DNA of 64,000 nucleotides. It comes from Sipunculus nudus. Its lineage: Eukaryota; Annelida; Sipuncula; Golfingiida; Sipunculidae. The stretch is taken from assembly GCA_026874595.1 (NCBI GenBank), contig CM049318.1:567241-631240 (forward strand). The letters run 5' to 3'. A model generated the notes under the pieces. It was not told the DNA's origin and did no database searches. It was given only the letters and a program-made list of their open reading frames with translations. Shown piece after piece: positions 60,775 to 64,000 of this stretch (position 1 is the first letter of the stretch; each line of letters begins with the position of its first letter). The position numbers and the translations under genes were made by a program.

Positions 60775-63688
60775 TATACAATAAATGGTTGCCGTGTTGG
60801 TATGTAGTTAAGTGTAGGTAAGAGTACAAGATCGACGCCTATTAAATTATATATTATAAATTACCAATTATAATCCAATAATAATCCATCTAAAAGGCGT
60901 GTGTGTGTGCAGGGGGGTGCTATGTCAGTTTGTGTGCCTGTTATATATGAAATTACAGTCAGCAACAATACAAGTATAACGTGCGATTGAGAAGAAAAAG
61001 TGATACAGACACATATATATATTACGAGAGCGTCAGAGAATGTCAGAAAGACCGAAAGATTGACAGAGAGAGACCGTCAGATTTGATATCCATATTGTAC
61101 ACCTAGAGACACGTATTCGCCCCTCCCCATTTCTTTATACCTTTTATTATAGTCTCGCATGTTCGTGTGTCTTCATCCAGACAGCTTAATGCAGGGTAAT
61201 GTGATAGTGGTAAGCGAGGTCACACAGCTGCTGTTTTCTACAGTGCTGTAATCGATCTCTCCCCGTGGAAATTTACCGCTCATGGCAGATATTAAATGCC
61301 TAATTACCGAATGTTTACATGGACCGGTTCATTATCGGCAGTAATAAAAAATTGGCAAAGGGTACGATCGATCCACAAATGTCGTGAAATAAGCTCACGT
61401 ATAACGGATAAAAATAACGTGCATTGGTTTACATGAGCCGGGTGAACTAAAGTCGGTATTAAAAAATTGTCTTCATTATCATCTTGCTTTATAACTGTTT
61501 GTATTCTATAACTGCTGGTAATGCACCGGTTTGATACAACGTTATCAAATACCTTCGTGTCAGCTCCCGTCATTAATAATAAATTGATATACTAATATAA
61601 TAAACAATATAATAAAGGCAATTATATAGGCAATAATATAACATAAAGGTAAATCTTGTATAACAGCTTCTGCTGGATGAACCACTTGATCAAATACACT
61701 CTGCCCGCTTGTTTATCGATACTTAATGTAGTAAACACTTAAAATAACACAGACAAGAACTTGTATTCTTGTTGAACAAGTCATACACTCACGATAATAT
61801 AGGCAAGATCACTAGTATAAAGGCTGCTGAACACACGCGCCGTGTCCTTAAAATTTAATCTTAGTAAAGGAGATACAATACATGTACCGCTGTTCAGAAA
61901 AGACCAGTGCAAACGATCTTTCTCTCCACTTTCGTGTAAAGAATGGAACGGTTCCCCCGAGTATATTCGAAAAAAAGGAGATCTATTCTCATTTTAAAAT
62001 GTTTTAAAAAATTTTAAATGTTTCCACATATAATTGGGAACTCAATACAATCTTTTAACTATGCGCGAAAGGGAGAAATTATCTTTAATTGAATAAAGCT
62101 TGGGGCCTGTCCTTTAAACCAGTATCTTTTCAAAATAGGAAAGTCAGAGAGTCAATACTGTAGATGCGACATGGCGGAGGAGAGCATTGAACACTATATC
62201 TTTTAAAATGTCGAAATTATACTCAGCAGAGGTCACACCTGTTTAGCAGTATCAGATCTTATTTTGTTCATGAGGTGTTAGAATTAGAATATTATATTAC
62301 TATGTATACCAGCAGTAAACGGGAAAACAAAATAATAAAAAACTACTATATTTTCTTGTTTACAGGATAGGCATACCCTATAAATCTGTGAGCAGATTAG
62401 TTTTAAAATTTATAATAGATACAAAACGATTTACGGGATAAAATAACATCACATTTATCTTTCCATCTAGTGTTAATATATATAGATATATATTTATCGT
62501 TGGTATCTTGTACATTGCACTTATTGTATGTTACATCATTATATCGTTACATTATTCATTTCTTTCTAATTTCTTTGTAATTGTATTGCTCTTGTCTTGT
62601 TTCATTTTGGTGAAGATTATGTATTTATATGGAATTGCAACTTTAATCTCATCATATTATATTTTCACATACTTAATGTACTTTTACTTGTGAGGTCTTG
62701 TATAATGTTGTGTTTATAAATGTCCACAGGGAAGCATGTATATTAGCCTGTATAGATTACTTTTGTAATCATGTTATAAATAAATATGTTTAAACCAAGA
62801 ACTTGTAGTCTCGTTGAACATGTCCTAGGACTAAAGTCGATCTTTAAACCGTGATATAAATCATGACATATAGATCTCGAATCAATAAATGCTAACCGTT
62901 TTGCTTCTTCAGAATAGCAAACCATCGATACGTAACTTTCAATCTTGCCGATGATGAAGACCTCGGGCTAAGACGTTTTCCACATAAAATTCGTAACCGT
63001 GCATTAGTTCGTCTTACGTACACAGCGCCTGGCTCTTTTTCATGACAGAACATACCTCGTTTACAGTTTATTAGTGGACAGACTACAGATGTTTCATATG
63101 CAAAGTGATATATAAAATCGAAAGTCTCAGTTAACGGGATCATGCGATTATACCGCAAGATTTATGTTTGAAGGGATTATAAGTATTTAGAACATGAGAA
63201 AAAAATGACAACAGTTAATATCTTTCTTGGTAATTCATAAAATAAATCAAGTTGACACTAATCATTATAATAAAAATGCACGAGTAAACAGTTTAAAGTA
63301 GGTTCGTCCGAAACCGCAGCGATTTTAAAGTATTTTTTAAATGCTTATATAATTAATTGTTCATTGCCAGTATTAAAAAAATACTGTTTAATGCATTACT
63401 TGTATAAAAAAAGATGGAAATATCAGGTCAAAACTTTCAGATTTTTTAAATCGTGTTTTGATATCAAAATACAAATAATAATTCGGTGTAGCATCCCATA
63501 GACAAGTAATAAGTTCTGCAAGGGGGACCAAATATACCTACCTGAGTATGTCTTGTATGTATCTATATAGGAATTATTTTACTCTTGTATGTGCAACCAT
63601 GATTCCAATTAATCCTTGACACCTTTGTGTTATTGTATCATTTATACACATTTATAGTATTATTTGAATCATAATTAACTTTTTTCAG
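60771..63688. other. No gene recognised; candidate intron end
   Basis: AT-rich. Minus-strand frames at 61304-61573 (89 codons) and 62892-63158 (88 codons) have no recognisable domain. The segment ends in a pyrimidine tract and CAG (aacttttttcag), the proposed acceptor of the exon at 63689. Confidence 0.45.
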
Positions 63689-64000
63689 ACGAGAAGCCTG
63701 ATAGGGATCAAAGACGAGGAAGAAATGCCCGGATTACGACAAGATATGGCTCACACGGGACTCGCATTTTTCCGCAAATCACAGACTCTCTCGACTCTTG
63801 ACGGTGAGAGGCCGCAGTCACTGGAATCTGTCAGACGAGCGATAAAAGAGGCCGTTGACAGGATTCTGAAGAAGCTCTATATGACAGAAAGATTATTTCA
63901 CTGCGGCCTCAAACGTGATGACGACATCCGGTCAGTGCTTCCGGCAATAAAAAGTGTAATGGCAACATTCCAACTGTCGTTCCTGCATTCTTTAAAACAA
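63689..64000 (+). CDS. Candidate coding exon, unknown protein, cut by the window end
   Basis: Directly after aacttttttcag the sequence is open for 104 codons to the window edge. It starts TRSLIGIKDEEEMPGLRQDM, continues HTGLAFFRKSQTLSTLDGER and RAIKEAVDRILKKLYMTERL, and ends SVMATFQLSFLHSLKQ. The composition changes sharply from AT-rich intron to balanced and CpG-containing, as expected for coding sequence. The middle looks helical (charged/hydrophobic alternation from about residue 45 on). The frame is phase 0 at the acceptor, matching the phase-0 donor at 48740. Of the two other frames, one stops within 15 bp and the other at about 63801. I do not recognise the family. An internal ATG follows at codon 13, so a start inside this exon is also possible. 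Confidence 0.65.

Noticed and set aside
61304-61573. 89-codon minus-strand frame
   Set aside because: No family signature and embedded in AT-rich sequence; length is within chance.

Overview
The window is animal nuclear DNA, most likely from a mollusc and probably a bivalve. It is AT-rich, intron-like and dominated by repeats and eukaryotic mobile elements: non-LTR, Penelope-like and DIRS-like retroelements, hAT and other inverted-repeat elements, tRNA-derived SINEs, and an element with a tandem-repeat core plus an ACGG tract resembling the 'pearl' elements of bivalves. Nothing bacterial, phage or organellar was seen. The taxonomic call is an inference from repeat style, not from a marker gene.

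Layout. (1) 1-34277 is one large satellite array of 44-bp monomers and 33-bp short monomers. Eleven copies of the same ~526-bp fossil reverse-transcriptase fragment are embedded in it. The array has nested higher-order repeats of 253 bp, 461 bp, about 2.43 kb and 5,173 bp; the largest is a nearly perfect duplication (1-4379 against 5174-9552). (2) 34278-37259 interrupts the array just before its edge. It is a set of three inverted-repeat elements, one inside another, after which a last satellite scrap (37260-37284) appears. (3) 38786-44233 is a decayed DIRS-like tyrosine-recombinase retrotransposon on the minus strand (capsid-like, RT-RNase H, recombinase). It carries its own later insertions. 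(4) 44644-47090 is a decayed Penelope-like element on the plus strand (RT, GIY-YIG) split by an 882-bp hAT element with a perfect 8-bp target duplication. (5) 48594-48740 and 63689-64000 are the only pieces that look like host coding exons. Both are plus strand and phase-compatible, so they could be neighbouring exons of one gene with an intron of about 14.9 kb. (6) Between them lie a fossil LINE (50200-51890), a 29-bp minisatellite of about 90 copies (53294-55937), a tRNA-derived SINE (about 59600) and several microsatellites.

How it fits together. Almost every recognisable coding segment is a broken mobile-element gene, with stops, frameshifts and insertions noted in the entries. The insertions are nested, so their relative order in time can be read. 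The long minus-strand reading frames in the 44-bp array and plus-strand frames in the 29-bp array follow from stop-free repeat units whose lengths are not multiples of three, and they are not annotated as genes.

All calls come from reading the sequence by eye. No database search, alignment program or read data was available.
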